Below are positions 11,574 through 25,820 of a stretch of 64,000 nt of DNA, in pieces. The DNA is from Sistotremastrum niveocremeum HHB9708. Its lineage: Eukaryota; Basidiomycota; Agaricomycetes; Sistotremastrales; Sistotremastraceae. Made by a program: the position numbers and the translations under genes. Below the pieces are notes generated by a model that worked only from the letters and a program-made list of their open reading frames with translations, did not search any database and had not been told where the DNA came from. Every line of letters starts with the position of its first letter. Position 1 is the first letter of the stretch. The stretch spans positions 1 to 64,000 of the forward strand of contig KV419416.1 in NCBI GenBank assembly GCA_001630475.1, read 5' to 3'.

Positions 11574-14500
11574 GGTTTGTGGTATTCATTGTACGTAACG
11601 ATTCATTTGTATTCTTGTTGTGACCGACATCGTATTCTGCTTTGATACTTGCTGTTTTGTACAGTAAAGACTATGGACTTCATTTTGATCAGGATGTGAA
11701 CGATATATTTTATTGCCATGTAGCCATCATCCAACGTATCATGATCACGTCCATCCAACACCCCTTCTCCTCCTGACCCGCTACACTCCCTCCCTCCCCT
11801 CTCGCAGCTCTAGCGGTAACGCTCGAGTCTGGTCCAGGTCGATTCGATGACTGTGAGATCGATTCTTCGTTCTAGCACTCTCGTCCTTGGTGAATGGTGG
11901 ACTCGAGGCGAATGACACCGGGCTCCATGAGCCATCATCCGAACTTCATGAGAGACGGAGGAAGATATGCGATTAGAAGCTGTACGGTTGCGTGGGGTAA
12001 TGGACACTTTTGGCATTAGCACACTCGAGATGGCATTGGAGTAACGTAGGGATGATTAACAGGCTTATAAGCCGAAAAACGTTGGACTATGACCGTCGCA
12101 TGGCCGCCAAAGAACGGAGGCGTCAGAGTCAGACATAAGCAGCTAATCTCAGGCCAGACAGATCGAAGGCATCGATCGAGAGAGAGACGCATGCAATATC
12201 ATCCCATAAAACGGGAGTTCCTCTCTGATTTCCATGTTCAGGCGGTTATTTCGGAGGGGTTCTTAGTTGATGAGAATGGAAGAAAGTAGGTCGCGGTAGA
12301 CGGTTCATGTGATGAAGGACAACTGCCTGATGGCCTGAAGCAGATGTCGGTCGACCAGCAAGGATCTATTAGTACATGAGTGTCAATTTCTTCCGGACAA
12401 GAACAATAAGACTCACGTAGAGCCATTAGATAGGTGAGAGTACCAGCATTATGGTGCAACCTCAAGTCAATATTGAAGGGAGCTTCAGCCGCGGCGGGGC
12501 GGTGATACAGGATCCAGAGCTGACAGTAGATGTCATTGGCGGATGTTGACGGCAGCGACCATAATCCGGACTGATCGACACTAGATTCAGCAGATAGCCC
12601 ACGACAGCATATGATCAGCATATCATAGACCGTTTGCGTCGAGTAGATTCTTGGACGACATCAGAAAGCACAGAAATTGCACTTGACGACGAGTCGACAA
12701 TTCGGCCTCGGAACTTGAAGGAAAGGAAATGCATGAACAAATAACGTCAGGTCGGAACTCAACCTCACTCGATGATGGTGAATACAGCTTGCGATGCTAG
12801 TACCAGGATCCGAGGAACGAAACATCTTTGCAAGGCTCTTATTTGAGATATCTCTACAACGGCTGTCATCACTGCAGTCTCAGACTGATTCTCTTTGCTC
12901 GGCAACCATGGTGTCCTCCGTATTTCCTCGGGTCTTTTATCACTGGTCTCTGAACATGATATATCCATACTTTCGGATGTTCCGTTGACGCTCCAGGGCA
13001 TATCTGAAAATCTGGGTGAGAAGAGACCGACGGACTGGCTGTTTCACGGCTAACCTATCGAACCTCAGCATGCATGTCAAGATGGAACTCATCAAACTGG
13101 CGAGGGAATCAAGGCCATCCGGCCATCTCGAAACTCTGTATGCCACTGCCTCTCTTGCCAACTCCGGCCCAATTATTTAGCGTTTACGGCGTCAAAGGAG
13201 ATTCAAGATTGAGAGGCGACAGAACAATCGACTTCGTAGGTGGCACATGCGTCTCCAAAAGCTTTGTTCTGCATCTGACCATAGTGCTCGCAGGTATCCC
13301 CACGAAGCAGGGCTTCCTCTACTTCTATCGTCCACACCCTTGATACAGAACGTTGGTCAGGAGCGCGCACTTGTCGGTCGAGAAAGGCCTGGCCACCAGG
13401 ATGCTTCACTATTCCCCTCACTGCATTTTTCTTGGAATTCCGGATGAATCGTTCGCCTATGCCGAGCAGAGACAATTTTCCATGTCGTTTAGATGGATCG
13501 CCGAAAATCGCCTGGCCACTAGTTAATCCAATCTCTGCGTTGATCTCATTTGAGATATTTTTCAGTTTTCGAGGTAATTTGAATCCCATGTGGGTCTTTT
13601 ATGATGATTTTATTTCTCAAACAGGACACGGACTGCTTCCAAGAGACGGCAGCAGAATGATTCTGGAATATTGGCCTCTCAAGCGCTGGGACGACCGTCA
13701 TTCAGGCGACAGTCACCAGGCTCCAGAATTCCAAGACATTTTTCCCTTGCACTTTTTGAAAACAACACTATCACTCGCCACCGTACGACGCGCGGGATGA
13801 TCTGCATCAAATGTATTCGTCTGTCCCGTTATTTCCCCGTCAGCCGAATAGTACGAATACAGGAAGAGATCGAAAATTCGTCAATCTCGGTGCTAACCAA
13901 GTCAGCCCACGGATCCAATCCTTCGGCTCTCAGCAATGTAGATGGCACTTCATTCTTGAATAGTGGCATCCGATCTGACTCTGAACGACGCGAGTCTTGT
14001 GCACGTTCCCACCTGCTGTCCATGTGATTGTCTGCACTGATACTCCTCCGTATGAATATCTGGACGAAGAGGACGCCCTGGAACATCTCATTGGCGAATC
14101 CGTTTCCTCTACGTTCTGGCGGCTTGAGCGAGGGTGGCTGCTATCCTATCTATAGCAAATGACTGCGTCAGGACGCCCCCTGGACCCTTTACTCAAGCTA
14201 CTAGTGTTTCGACCGTCGTGTTATCGCGTCCCTGGATCTGGTCAACCTCATAACCTACCGTTGCTAAAGGGACGATGGTTTTCCTGACAGTCTTTGCTAA
14301 ACCCTTTACTGATAGGAGATCGCAGCCTATCACGCACCTCGACAGTGACATATCGACTCATACTATCCTGGAGCATCCATCGCGTCTTATCGCACAAGAT
14401 AGGAATGGCCTGAATCACAGCACTTGAATCGAAGTGCGATTCTCAGTCAACCAGCAGCATTGCTCCCCGTGTACGGCTTCACTCAGCAAGACAGATTCTC

Positions 14501-15672
14501 TTTCGAGCCAATCGCATCTGGTGTACATCAAATACCTCTCGCTGGCGTTCTTCACTCTCTAGACGAAACGCTCTTCCCCGGCATTGACCAAAAAGTCGAT
14601 GCACTTTATTGGCGAGACCCAAACGACGAACAATACAGATCCTAGACTTTGAGACCAGCCTTCAAGTTGCAAACATCGCATTTTTGGAGGCTGCTCCTGG
14701 ACTTAGGATATCTGCTGACTGGGTACTGGACCATCGGAGCTTGCCGAATGGTTTGATCTCGCATTCCAACGGACCTTGGTTCCTCTGGCATTTCCTTTCG
14801 TCTGCTTCGGCACGAGAATACTATATCATACTGTCTGTTCCGTGCATGACTTGAGTTTGTGATTAGTACTACTATATGGATTGATGAAGGGTAGAGATTC
14901 TAATACAAGTGATATTTTGATATACTAGTATTTGATTTCATATGCCAGGGTCAATATGGAAATTTCTGACTTTTCGTTCACGAGTGCGCAGCTCGGTTGG
15001 TGCACCGTCACCACACCAGTACTCTTCCCGGGCCGGATCGCACCGAGAACGTTCCCTCCAGCTCCGACTCTCGAGTCGTCGTCGACATCCTGCACTTCAA
15101 CGCCATCCCATCGAGATAGTGCCCAGTCAACAATCTGGGAATTCGAACGCAAATACACTACGCACAGCACTCTTTGACTACTTAATATTGATTGGCTGCA
15201 CGTCCATCAAATCGTTTGAATGGAAGCCAGCTCGTCACCGGCCCTTGCTTGTTCAACCATCCTCTTCTTCGGAGCTGGCACAGGCCGATACCCTAGAGTG
15301 AATACGACTCTGATATGAGGCGGAGGCACCATTTCCAAGGCGCCCGCTCGATTTATCAGTTTTTACTCGTATTTCGGACTCGACTTGCGGGTGGCCTCGC
15401 AGCACTATCACCGTCAGGAAAGGCCACTCCTGATTGATGCCAAGATGGACCTTTTCGGAAACACTCTGAGCACGACTCTCTATCAAGTAACTGTGGGCGA
15501 TGCTAGAAAACATGCTCGATGAACGGGTAACATCACCCGAGGCCAGGAACGGCATTGATCTGGTATTGCTTCTTCTCCTATCATGTCCACAACTCTCTCA
15601 TGGGCTAGGTCTCCTGATTAGCGCCTACACGTTTCCTCTACACGCTCACTGCGCTGCCCTTTCTCAAACACC
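11574..15672. other. Spacer between NLR A and B, with possible F-box relics
   Basis: No intact gene. The first 150 bp after the stop codon are conserved with the flank of gene B (same block at 21076) and include the likely 3' UTR. On the minus strand at 12238-12621 a fragment reads SANDIYCQLWILY and FNIDLRLHHNAGTLTYLMAL, in the style of mushroom F-box/LRR proteins. On the plus strand near 14520-14760 another reads DALYWRDPNDEQ. Both are short and I treat them as possible decayed F-box genes. The last few hundred bases must hold the promoter of gene B. Confidence 0.5.
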
Positions 15673-18600
15673 ATGGCTGCTTCAGCGACCCACGATGAGA
15701 GCGAGAGGTACAGAAGCTTCCTTGTCCTTGTTGTTGACAGAAGCTTGAAATATTGTCTAGCATGCTTGTAGATGAAGATTGGCACAAGAACACCCTGGTT
15801 GTCTCGAGTACGTATCTGTTCGCTCTCAGGTCTGCGGCAACTGACGAGCGATGCAGATGTCTGTGGGACGATACATGCCACAACTAAGCAGCGTTCCTTT
15901 TCGTTGAGGAAACCCAGTGTACTCCTGGTGGAGTTTGAGTACTGCGGACGAAAGGAAAGAACTGCTTGGTCTGGAAACACAAGAGCGCTGAGCTGGACTG
16001 ACGAGTTGAAGTTCCCGTGGTGAGCCCTGATCTTCTGCCTCGCTATCACTTTGCATGATTAGAGTCAGCTCAAATGCTAGATCCGGTGAAGTTCTGAAGA
16101 TAAGAGTGTTCTATCAGAAGAAAAGCAAAGAGAAACTGAGCTACGAGGCTGAGGATGTAGTCGAGGACTTGGCTGAGTCAAGTACGTATACCGCCAATCT
16201 GATAAGACATGTAATAACTTGCAAAATCAGACCCTCTTGATAGACTGATTAGAGTCTGGAAATGTGCCGATGGCACAGCCTCAGATCTTCACTTGAGATT
16301 TCGACTTACGATATCCAGGCTGGCATCCGACGCTCTCGAACCTGCAGCCTCAAATCTTGTGGCTTTGCCATCCATCTCAAACCCGTCACCAGCTATAGGA
16401 CATGCCTTCGACATGATGGATTGTGTCGTAGATGGTGCAGACGCCATGCAGCCCATTGGAGAGTCTCTGGTGACGGTCATAGAGAGTGTGGATCCCATTT
16501 TCCAAATTATTGAGAATATCTCTGAGGTATCTTGGTGTTTCTTCTGTCTCGATCTCTTTGTTGAGCGGCGATGATCTCTAGGTCCACCCGTATGCGAAGC
16601 TAGCATTCAGCATTCTCACCGCCGCGTACAAGGTTCGTAAACTCTACGACATCCTCAATGGCGTCTACCGCGTCCACCTAACAATGTTATGCAAAGGTCC
16701 TGAAAGCGCAGAGAGACCGAGACAACAAGGTCAACGTGCTCATCATCGCTATGAAGGAGACCTATGAGTCCATCTGGACAGCCAAGTGGACATGGCAGCA
16801 TTCAAAAACTTTGGATTCCGTCTGGGACAAAGTGTCTCAGGTGACCATGGATTGTTGCAATTTCATCCTGAAGTACCGGAAAACTAAGACGTTCAGTGAG
16901 TGGAACATAGTCGAGTCCCAGACAAGGCTGACCGGGCACGATAGCATTACGCGTCCTGCGAAATGCGGCATCGAAGACTGACGAGACCATCAAGAAATTT
17001 GAAGGGCAGTTTCAAGACATCAAGACCGCATTTCAAGCCCTCACTGCAGAGAACATCCGTGCGGCCGTGATGAAGATCAAGAGCGTCCAATTGGAATCGC
17101 TGGACGAGGTACAAGACCTTCGTGAGTGCTCGACATCGCGGAGTGCTTGTGAAACTGACGTGGCTCTTTCTGTAGATGTCCAGATCAATCTGAATGACAT
17201 GATATATCCCAGAGGGGCGAATTTTGATCCGAAGAAAGCTTGTCTACCGGGGACGCGAGAGCACGCTTTGCGTTTCTTACAGAAGTTCGCAGGTGGTCTG
17301 GCACTGGATCATCGGACAGAAGCAAACCCTTGCGTGTTGTGGATCAAAGGCGCGGCGGGAACCGGAAAAACATTCATCGCCCATCGCCTCGTCCAACTCT
17401 TGTCACCACTGGGAAAGATCGGATCTTCTTTCTTCTTCAATTATCGTACTCAGAAAGATGCCCCTCCCCATTCCCTAATCCCACGCATTACTCAGGATCT
17501 CGCCAGTGCCTATCCAGCATGGAAATCGGCGCTCACCTCGATCATCGGAAAGGATCGGAGTCTTCGTTACGACACCTCGATTCTCCAGCAGTTCCAAACA
17601 CTGTTGTTTCAGCCCGCGCTTGCGATTTATATACCTCACCCCATTCTCTTTGTGATTGATGGGTTGGATGAAGCAGGAGATCGCGAAGGACGTTCCGAGT
17701 TGATCGAAGTCCTTACTACTCGTTTCCACGAGCTGCCTTCCAATTTCCGTTTCGTCTTGTTTTCGCGTCCAGAGTGCGATATAGTGGACGCATTTTCTGG
17801 TTCCCCATATCACATATCGCTCGACATGGCAGATCTTTGCTCGGACGATGACCAAGACATCAAAAGATTGGTGGAGTATAGATTCAAACCTTTGAAGGCG
17901 AAGCCCGAAAATGCAGGATGGCTCACTGACAACGCGCTTTCTCATCTAGTGCTCAAGTCAGGCGGTTTGATGGTATTCGCCGGCACGGCATGTGATTACA
18001 TTATCATCCCAGTACAGGGCTCGACTTTTGCTGGCCGTCTCAAACATATCCTTGAGCTTGACCGAGTTCCTAAGATGGATTCACTCTACAGTGCGATCCT
18101 GCAGGCAAACATTGGAAGCGACGACCAAGCCATGGCGCGGTTCCAAGCTGTTATGGGCCGCATGGTATGCCTCCGAGATCCTCTCCCGTATGACGCCTAC
18201 CTGGCTCTGGATCGCCACGGAGAGTATCAGGATGCTACAGAGACAACACTCCCATTCATGGCTTCAATATTGTATGGAGTACAGGACCGGGAAAATCCAA
18301 TCTCTCCCATACACAAATCATTCACCGATTTTTTGATTGATCAAAATCGAAGTCTGGATTATCATATCAGCAAGCCGGACCATTACAGCTCATTGCTGCG
18401 AGACTGTCTGAGCGAGATGGCAAAGAACCTCAGGTTCAATATCTGTGGCATCGATTCGTCCTACGTCGTTCAGGATGGCGTGAAGCCGATCTTGTCTCCA
18501 CAGCTCCGATATGCTTGCCGGTTTTGGGCCGAACATCTCGTCGATATACCGTACGATTCGTCTATCGCTGCTAACATAAAAACGTTCTTTGGAACAAGCC

Positions 18601-21075
18601 TGCTCGATTGGTTCCAAGTGTTGAACTATATTGGTTACGATGATCCACTATATGACCTCGTTGCGCTCACGATCAGATGGTCACAGGTAAATTCTCGCCT
18701 GATGTGAGTGTTCTCGGGTCCTCTGATGCATTATTTGGCAGTGGGATGACATGGTGCTCACAGAAATAAGCACTGAAGTGGAGGCATGTCTCCGCCAAAC
18801 TGACGATTTCCAGACAACAGGCGGTCCTCATGTCTATCTATCCACCTTGCCATACCTTAATCCGACCAATTGGGTACATCGCCAATACCGTCACCTATTC
18901 CATCATCTCCCTGTCGTGACTTCGGAGTTGTTGACTGACCCAAGCTCCCTTGAGAAAACACTCTTTTATCTGGTCAGAGATGGCACCAATATTGCTCGGG
19001 CACAATATTCGCCTGATGGTGCTCACCTTTGTGTTTCAAATGGCCCGCTCTTCGTGTTGTTTGATTCCACATCTTATGAGCCGATTTGGAGGCACGAATA
19101 TCCAAACACCACCGGGATTCGTGATTGGCATTTCTCCCCAGATGGAAGTTGCATCTATCTGCTCAGACAGAAGTTAGAGTTTGAGGTGATGCAAATCATA
19201 GACGGTACCTGCCGCTCATCTCCCATCAAAATCCACCCCACTGAAGACATAATTCATGCCGTTATTTCCCCTGATTGTCGTTATGTTCGTTCTGTCACCA
19301 AACAAGGCGCTATTCTGAAGTGGTGTACTCAAACCGGAGAGCACATGAGTCCGTCAAAACTCACAGATTTTGATTCATTCGATGATCATGACAAGGTTGC
19401 ACTCTCGTCGGATGGTGAAAGTCTACTGCGGTGGGGAGGAAAGGGATCTGGCTATCAAATCTCTTGCTGGACTACCAAGGGTCCAAGCCCTAGTTTCTTC
19501 AATCGACACACGGGCCCCATCCGAGATGCCATATATTCCCTCGATAATTCCACAATCTTTTCATGTAACCGTGAATGCACAATCCGCGCTTGGAGTCTCC
19601 ACAGTGGACAGGAGAAATGGCACACCGAGGTGCATGAACAACATGCGGATCCCCCCTGCTGCCTCGCTGCATCTCGCGACAATCGGCTTGTCGCAAGCGG
19701 CTCAGAAGATCGCACTGTCCGTCTATGGGATGCAGCCAACGGGCGTCGGATCTGCAAACCCCTTCAAAGCCAACATGGTTCGCCGAGCACGCTGGCGTTC
19801 TCTCCAGATGGAAAGCGGTTGATCTGCGTCACAACTAAGGGCATTGCGTATGTGTGGAATGTCGAGATAGCGATGTCTGCTCCGCATCACTATGCCGGCT
19901 GCTCACAAGCCGTCTTTGCTGTCAAGATATCAACTGACAGTTTGCTTATGGCCGTGGCTGTCGGATCAGATGTCATCCAGATTCAGGAGACCAAGTCCGC
20001 GAAAGTTATTGCTCGAAAATCAGTGAGGTCTAAATATGACTTGCACGGAGTGTTGGCCTTTTCACCGGAGAATTCGACACTGGCATATACTGACGACACG
20101 CATTGCATCGGACTCTGGCACTGGCAAACTCCCGAGCAGGATCATCATCTGTATGAGGGACATACTGCCTATATCCGGTCACTATGTTTCTCGCCCAACG
20201 CAGAGCTGCTGCTGTCAGCTTCTGACGACAAAACAATCCGGGTTTGGGATATACGATCTGGGACTGCATTGCCCTTGCGTGTCATCTACACCAACAGAGA
20301 GTCGCCATATGAACATGACCATGCTTTTGCTGCTATATTTGCCAAGAGTGGAAACCGGATCGTCTCTGCTCACTTTTTCGATCACACCATCAAAGTCTGG
20401 GATCCAGATGCTGAAGACCCGCTCAAACAACGAATTGATTGGCCACCCTATCAAGATGTGACACTCACGCTATCGCCCAACGGAGGGCGGCTCCTTTCAG
20501 CCTCAGAGACGGGCATTCAACTGTGGACTATGATTAACGGACAATTGAGCAAATTGGGCCATAATCTGGAATCGGACCACGGATACGTCTGCTCAGCAGC
20601 TTTCTCTCCGGACAGTTGCAAGGTCGCTGTAGGATTTGGAGACAAAAATATCCAAATCTGGGATGTGGAGACCGGCAAGAAATTTGGAGCTCCTCTGCAT
20701 TCTCATTGCAAGGCTCGGACTCTTGCATTCACGCCTGACGGCAGACAAATCATGGCTGCATCCAGAGCAGACGGACTTGTGCATATATGGGACATTGTAA
20801 CCGAACCGTCTGCTTTACCTTGGAAAACCAAGCCCGCAGATACAGATTGGTTCGCACCTGATCCGTGGGACGGCTGGGTATATGACACGGGACCTGACGA
20901 GTCGCGATTATTCTGGGTCCCCGAAAGATTTCGCCCTGGGTTCGTGTGGAGTGACAAGCATAGAGTCATTGGAGTCCCCGAGACTCGGGTCGACATCTCG
21001 GACTTCGCGCACGGCAAAGATTGGACGAAGTGTTGGAAAGGACCTACGCCTTTGAGTTCTGATTCGGTTTCGTGA
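15673..21075 (+). CDS. NLR gene B: C2-NACHT-WD40 protein, 1,641 aa, ten exons
   Basis: Exons: 15673-15707, 15761-15807, 15857-16019, 16069-16181, 16231-16526, 16582-16632, 16697-16895, 16945-17121, 17176-18686 and 18742-21075; all phases agree. An N-terminal C2-like beta-sandwich (about residues 25-150: SVLLVEFEYCGRKERTAW, VLKIRVFYQKK) precedes a helical linker with VHPYAKLAF. The NACHT domain opens with INLNDMIYPRGANFDP, has Walker A GAAGTGKT (Lys425) and Walker B FVIDGLDEAGDR (Asp522). About 14 WD blades, likely two propellers, follow from about residue 930, then a conserved tail. Fungal NACHT-WD40 proteins act as intracellular sensors in non-self recognition and programmed cell death; the C2 domain suggests membrane or calcium binding. 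That role is known of the family, not shown here. The start is the first ATG, conserved in gene C. No break is seen, so it looks functional. Confidence 0.85.
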
Positions 21076-24000
21076 TGTTTGTGGTATCCATTGCATGTAA
21101 TGATTCAGTTGTATTCTTGTTGTGACCGACATCGTATTCTGCTTTGATGCTTGCTATTTTGTACAGTAAAGACTATGGACTTCATTTTAATATTAATCAG
21201 GACGTGAACGATATATTTTACTGTCAGAGCCATCGTGATCCTACGTATCATAACGGTACCGATGCAGCCGCCACCCGTCCGAACTTGCTCCATTACCGTC
21301 TCCTAGATCCTTTTGCAGCGCCAGTAGGACTGTAGCGATGCGTCTGGTTGGGTCGGTCATTCTCTCTAGCACTCTCGCCCCTTACATATCGTTGACTCGA
21401 ACCTGACAACACTGGATTCTATGAGCCATGATGCATGATCCGAACTAAATATGGAATGAAGGAAGAGTTGGAATTGGAGCCTGTATAATTGTGTGACACC
21501 CTTGAAATTCACACATTCGGATGTCATCAGAGTGACGCAGGGATGATTGACAGGGTTGCAAGATGAAGAACGTTGACAGTGACCGTCGCATGGTCGCCGA
21601 AGAACGGAGGCATCAGAGTCAGACACAAGCAGCCAATCTCGAGAGAGGCGCGCGGCATCTCTTGATTGTCAGCTGTAGCATGCGCATATGCAGAGCGCTG
21701 CATAACATGCCAGTCGGATCGAAGGCGTCGATCAAGAGAGATGGATGAATGGTCATCCCATGAATCAGGATTGCGTCTTTGATTTCCAAGATCAGGCGAT
21801 TATTTCGGAGGAGTTGTGTGATGAGGACCTATAGAGTACGAGAAGTCACGGTGGACGATCCATGTGATGGAGAGTAATTTCCTGATGGTCACAGTCTGAA
21901 GTAGATGTCGGGGTACGAGAAAGGATCTGTCAGCATATGAATGTCAATTTCATCTAGACAAGATCAATAAGACTCACGTATCGCCATAGAGGTGACGGTA
22001 CAAGCCTCATCCTAAAACCTCAAGCCGATATTCAAGGGATCTCCAACGGGCAGTGATACAGGATCCAGAGCTGACAGTTGATGTCATTGGCGGATGTTGA
22101 CGGCAGCGAACATAATCCGGACTTATCAAGACTGGTTACAGCAAATGTCCACGACAGCATATGCCCAGCATTGATAGAGAGTCAACGTCGAGTATATTTT
22201 TGGACGAGATCAGAAGGCAACGATTCAAGTTTGGCTTCGGAAGGAGAGGAAATGCAGGAACAAATAACTTGAACCCAACCTCACTCGATGATCGTGAGTG
22301 AGGACTACAAGTTGCGATACTAGTACCAAGATCCCCTTCGCACGTCCAAGGAACAAAACATCTCTCCAAGACTCTTATTGGAGAGATCTCTGTAACGACT
22401 GTCGTCACTGCGAACTCGGGCGAAATTCTCTGTGCTCGGCAACCATGGTGTTCTACATCTTTCTTCAGGTCTCTCATCACTGGTATCTGAAACATGGTAT
22501 TTCCATACGTTGGACTGTTCCATCGACGCATCAGGACATATCCGAAATTTTGGGTGAGGAGAGATCGACAGCTTGGCCTTTTCACCGCTGACCTATCGAA
22601 GCCCAGCATCCATATAAACTTTCAACTCATCAAACTGGCGAGGCCTCGAAGCCATCTCGAAAGCTGTATGCCACCAATACTGCCTCTCTTGTCGACTCCA
22701 GCCCACATATTTTGCGTTTACGGCGTCGGAGGAGATTCGAGATTGAGAAGCGATAGGACAATCAACGTCGTAGGTGGCACATGCGTCGTAAACCCTGCTT
22801 CCTTTATTTTACCATAGTGCTCGCAGGCATCTACTCGAAGTGGCCCTTCCCCTCCTTCCATCCTCCGCAGCCTTGACACGAACGTTTGTTAGAGTTGCGC
22901 CAGTGTTGATCAAGAAACGCCTAAAGATCAAGACGCGTCACTACATCTACACCCTCGCTGCGTTTTCTTTGGATCAATCCTCGACGCGAATCTCGCCTCT
23001 GCCGTGCAAAGATGTACCCTCCATCTCGCGCAGATGGACTGCCGAAAATCGCCTGGTCCTTGTTCGAGACAGTTTTCAGTTTTCGAGGTACTTCGAATAC
23101 CTTTTGGGCCTTTTATGATGATTTCATTTCTCAGACAGGACACGGACTGCTTTCAAGAGACGGCAGCAGAATGATTCTGGGATATTGGCCTCTCAAGCGC
23201 TTGGACGACTGTCATGCAGGCGTCAGTCACCGGGCTCCAGAATTCCAAGAAAGATTTCCTTTGCACTTTTCGAAAGCAACGCAAGCACTCGGCACCGTCC
23301 GATGCACTGGATGATCAATGACAAAGGTAGTCGTCTGTCGTGTCATTTCCCCGTCAGCCGAATACCACGAATACAGGAAGAGATCGAAAATTCACCAACC
23401 TCGGTCCTAGCCAAGCGAGCCCTCGGATCCAACTCTTCGGCTCTCAGCAATGGAGATCGCATTTCAATCCTGAAGGGTGGCATCCAATCTGACTCTGAAT
23501 GACGCGAGTCTTGCACACTCCCCCACCTGTTGTCCCTGCGATTACCTGCACTGATATTCCTCTGTATGAAAATTTGGACGAAGAGCACGCCCTGGAACAT
23601 CTCATGTGGAGAGTCTTCTGGCGAATTCGGTTTATCTACGTTCTGGAGGCTTGAGCAAGGATGGCTGCCATCTATAGAAATTCACTGCATCAGGGCGCTT
23701 CATTGAAGCTTCTACTAACTCAAGCTGTCTTAATTGCTGTGACATTGCGTTTCCAACTCTAATCACCCTCATGACGCATCGTTGCTAGGCGAACGTAGGT
23801 TACCTAGCCAGTCTTTGCTAAATCCTTTACTGACATGAGACCGCAGTCTGTCACGCGCCGCGAGAACACAAAATCGACGAATACTATTCTGGGGCTTTCA
23901 TCGTGTCTTATTGCACAAGACAAGAATCGCATGAATCACAGAACTTGACTGAATTGCGATTCTCAGTCGACCATCAGCATTGCTCCCCGGCCACGGCTTC

Positions 24001-25820
24001 ACTCGGCACGACAAATTCTCTCTAGAGCCAATCGCATTGGGTGTACATCAAATACCTCTCGCTGGCGTTCTTCACTCTCGAGACGAGCGTTCATTCCTGG
24101 CATCGACCAAAAAGTCGATGCACTTCATTGGCGAGACCCGAACGACGAACAAGACAGATCTCAGACTTTGAGACGAGCCCTGAAAATATCGCACTTCTGG
24201 ATGCTGCTCCTGAACTTAGGATATCTGCTGACTCGGTACTGGACCATGGGAGCCCGCGGAATACTTTGATTTGGCATTTACGTTCGTCTGCTTCGGCACG
24301 AGAATATATCATACTGTCTGTTCCGTGCATGACTTGAGTGTGATTAGTATTTACTATACTTGTTGATGGAGGGTGGAGTTTCTGATACAAGTGATCTTCT
24401 GATATACTCGTATTTAATCTCATAGGCCAGAGTCAATATGGAAATTACTGGCTATATATACGTTCAGGAGTGCACACCTCGGTTGGTGCACCGTCACCAA
24501 ACCAATACCCGGGCCGTACCGCACCGACGACGTTTCCTCCAGCTCCGAGTCGACATCCTGCACTTCAACGCCATCACATCAAACTCTGTCAACCCAATAA
24601 ATTGGCCACTTGAATTCAAATCTACCACGAGAAACAGTCCTCAAGGACCCAGTCTCGAATGGGCGCACGTCCCTTGAATTGCTTGACGCGATCAAATCGT
24701 TGCATCGTTCACAGTGGTCAGCTCCGACTCGTCACCTTCTCGCCCTTAGTTGTTCAACCATAATATATAGCACAGGTCGACATCATAGACTCTTGATAAG
24801 GTGATGGCTGTGATGGAACCAATTCCAAGGCGCCCACTCGATTCCTCAGCTTCAACTCGTATTTCGGACTCGACGTGCGGGTGGCTTCATATTACGATCA
24901 CCATCTGGAGAGGCTACTCGTGATCAATGTCAGGATGTACTTGTTCGGAAGCATCCTGAGCAAGACTCTCTATTAAGTAACTGTGGGCGGTGCCAGAAAA
25001 CACGCTCGATAAACGGGTAACATCACCCGAGACCAGGAACCTCATTGATCTTGTATTGCTTCTTCTCCTATCATGTCCACAACTCTCTCATGGACTAGGT
25101 CTCCTGATCAGTGCATCCACCTCTCCTGCACATGCTCACAGCCACTGCGCTGCCCTTTCTCAACCACCATGGCCGCTTCAGCGACCGACGAAAGCGAGAG
25201 GTACAGAAGTGTCTTCCTTGTCCTTGTTATTAACAGAGATTGAACTATTGTCTAGCATGCTTGTAGATGAAAATTGGCGGAAGAACACTCTGGTTATCTC
25301 GAGTACGTATCTGTTCGCTTTCAGGTTTACGGCATTGACAAGCAACGCAGACCTCTGTGGGACGGTACATGCGACAACTAAGCATCGTTCTTTTTCTTTG
25401 AAGAAGCCCAGTGTACTCCTGGTGGAGTTTGAGTACTGCGGACGAAAGGAAAGAACTGCCTGGTCCGGAAACACAAGAGCGCTGAGCTGGACTGACGAGA
25501 TGAACTTTTCGTGGTGAGTTTTGACCTTCTGACTCGCTATTGCTGCTAACGACGAGAATCAGCTCAAACACCGGTTCTGATGACGTTCTGAAGATAAGAG
25601 TGTTCTATCAGAAGAAAGGCAAAGAGAAGCTGCGCTGCGAGGCTGAGGTTGTCGTAGGCCCGGGGGACTTGGATGAGTCGAGTACGTGGATCGCCCGTCA
25701 GGTACAACATGTCATAACTTGCAAAATCAGAGCCTCTTGATAGAATAATCAGAACCTGGAAATGGGTCGATGGGACAGCCTCGGATCTTCACTTAAGATT
25801 TCGACTGACGATATCAAGCA
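19886..25820 (+). repeat. Direct repeat R2 (about 5.94 kb) of the NLR array
   Basis: This is the second copy of the unit in R1: second propeller of gene B, 4.1 kb spacer and C2 exons of gene C. A third partial copy is the second propeller of gene C (about 29560-30540), after which similarity stops before any spacer. Confidence 0.75.
21076..25168. other. Spacer between NLR B and C
   Basis: Colinear with the A-B spacer over its whole length. Matching blocks include the 3' flank, the stretch around 22680-22830 (compare 13140-13290), 23100-23310 (compare 13590-13800) and the promoter-proximal end. The F-box-like fragment seen in the first spacer is more damaged here (about 22000-22150, minus strand). 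No intact gene is seen. Confidence 0.55.

Larger units (their letters stand above)
10377..16320 (+). repeat. Direct repeat R1 (about 5.94 kb) of the NLR array
   Basis: R1 runs from the second propeller of copy A, through the 4.1 kb spacer, to the end of the C2-coding exons of gene B. It matches R2 (19886-25820) almost base for base in length (5,944 versus 5,935), with an offset near 9.5 kb. The ends were placed by eye where similarity falls off, so they are good to a few tens of bases. Confidence 0.75.

Noticed and set aside
13203-13589. 128-codon minus-strand frame in the first spacer
   Set aside because: Not kept in the second spacer and no recognisable domain.
24990-25517. Long frame through the 5' end of gene C suggesting one big first exon
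   Set aside because: The conserved ATG at 25169 and three short introns give a consistent C2 domain in both B and C, while the unspliced frame is not kept in B.
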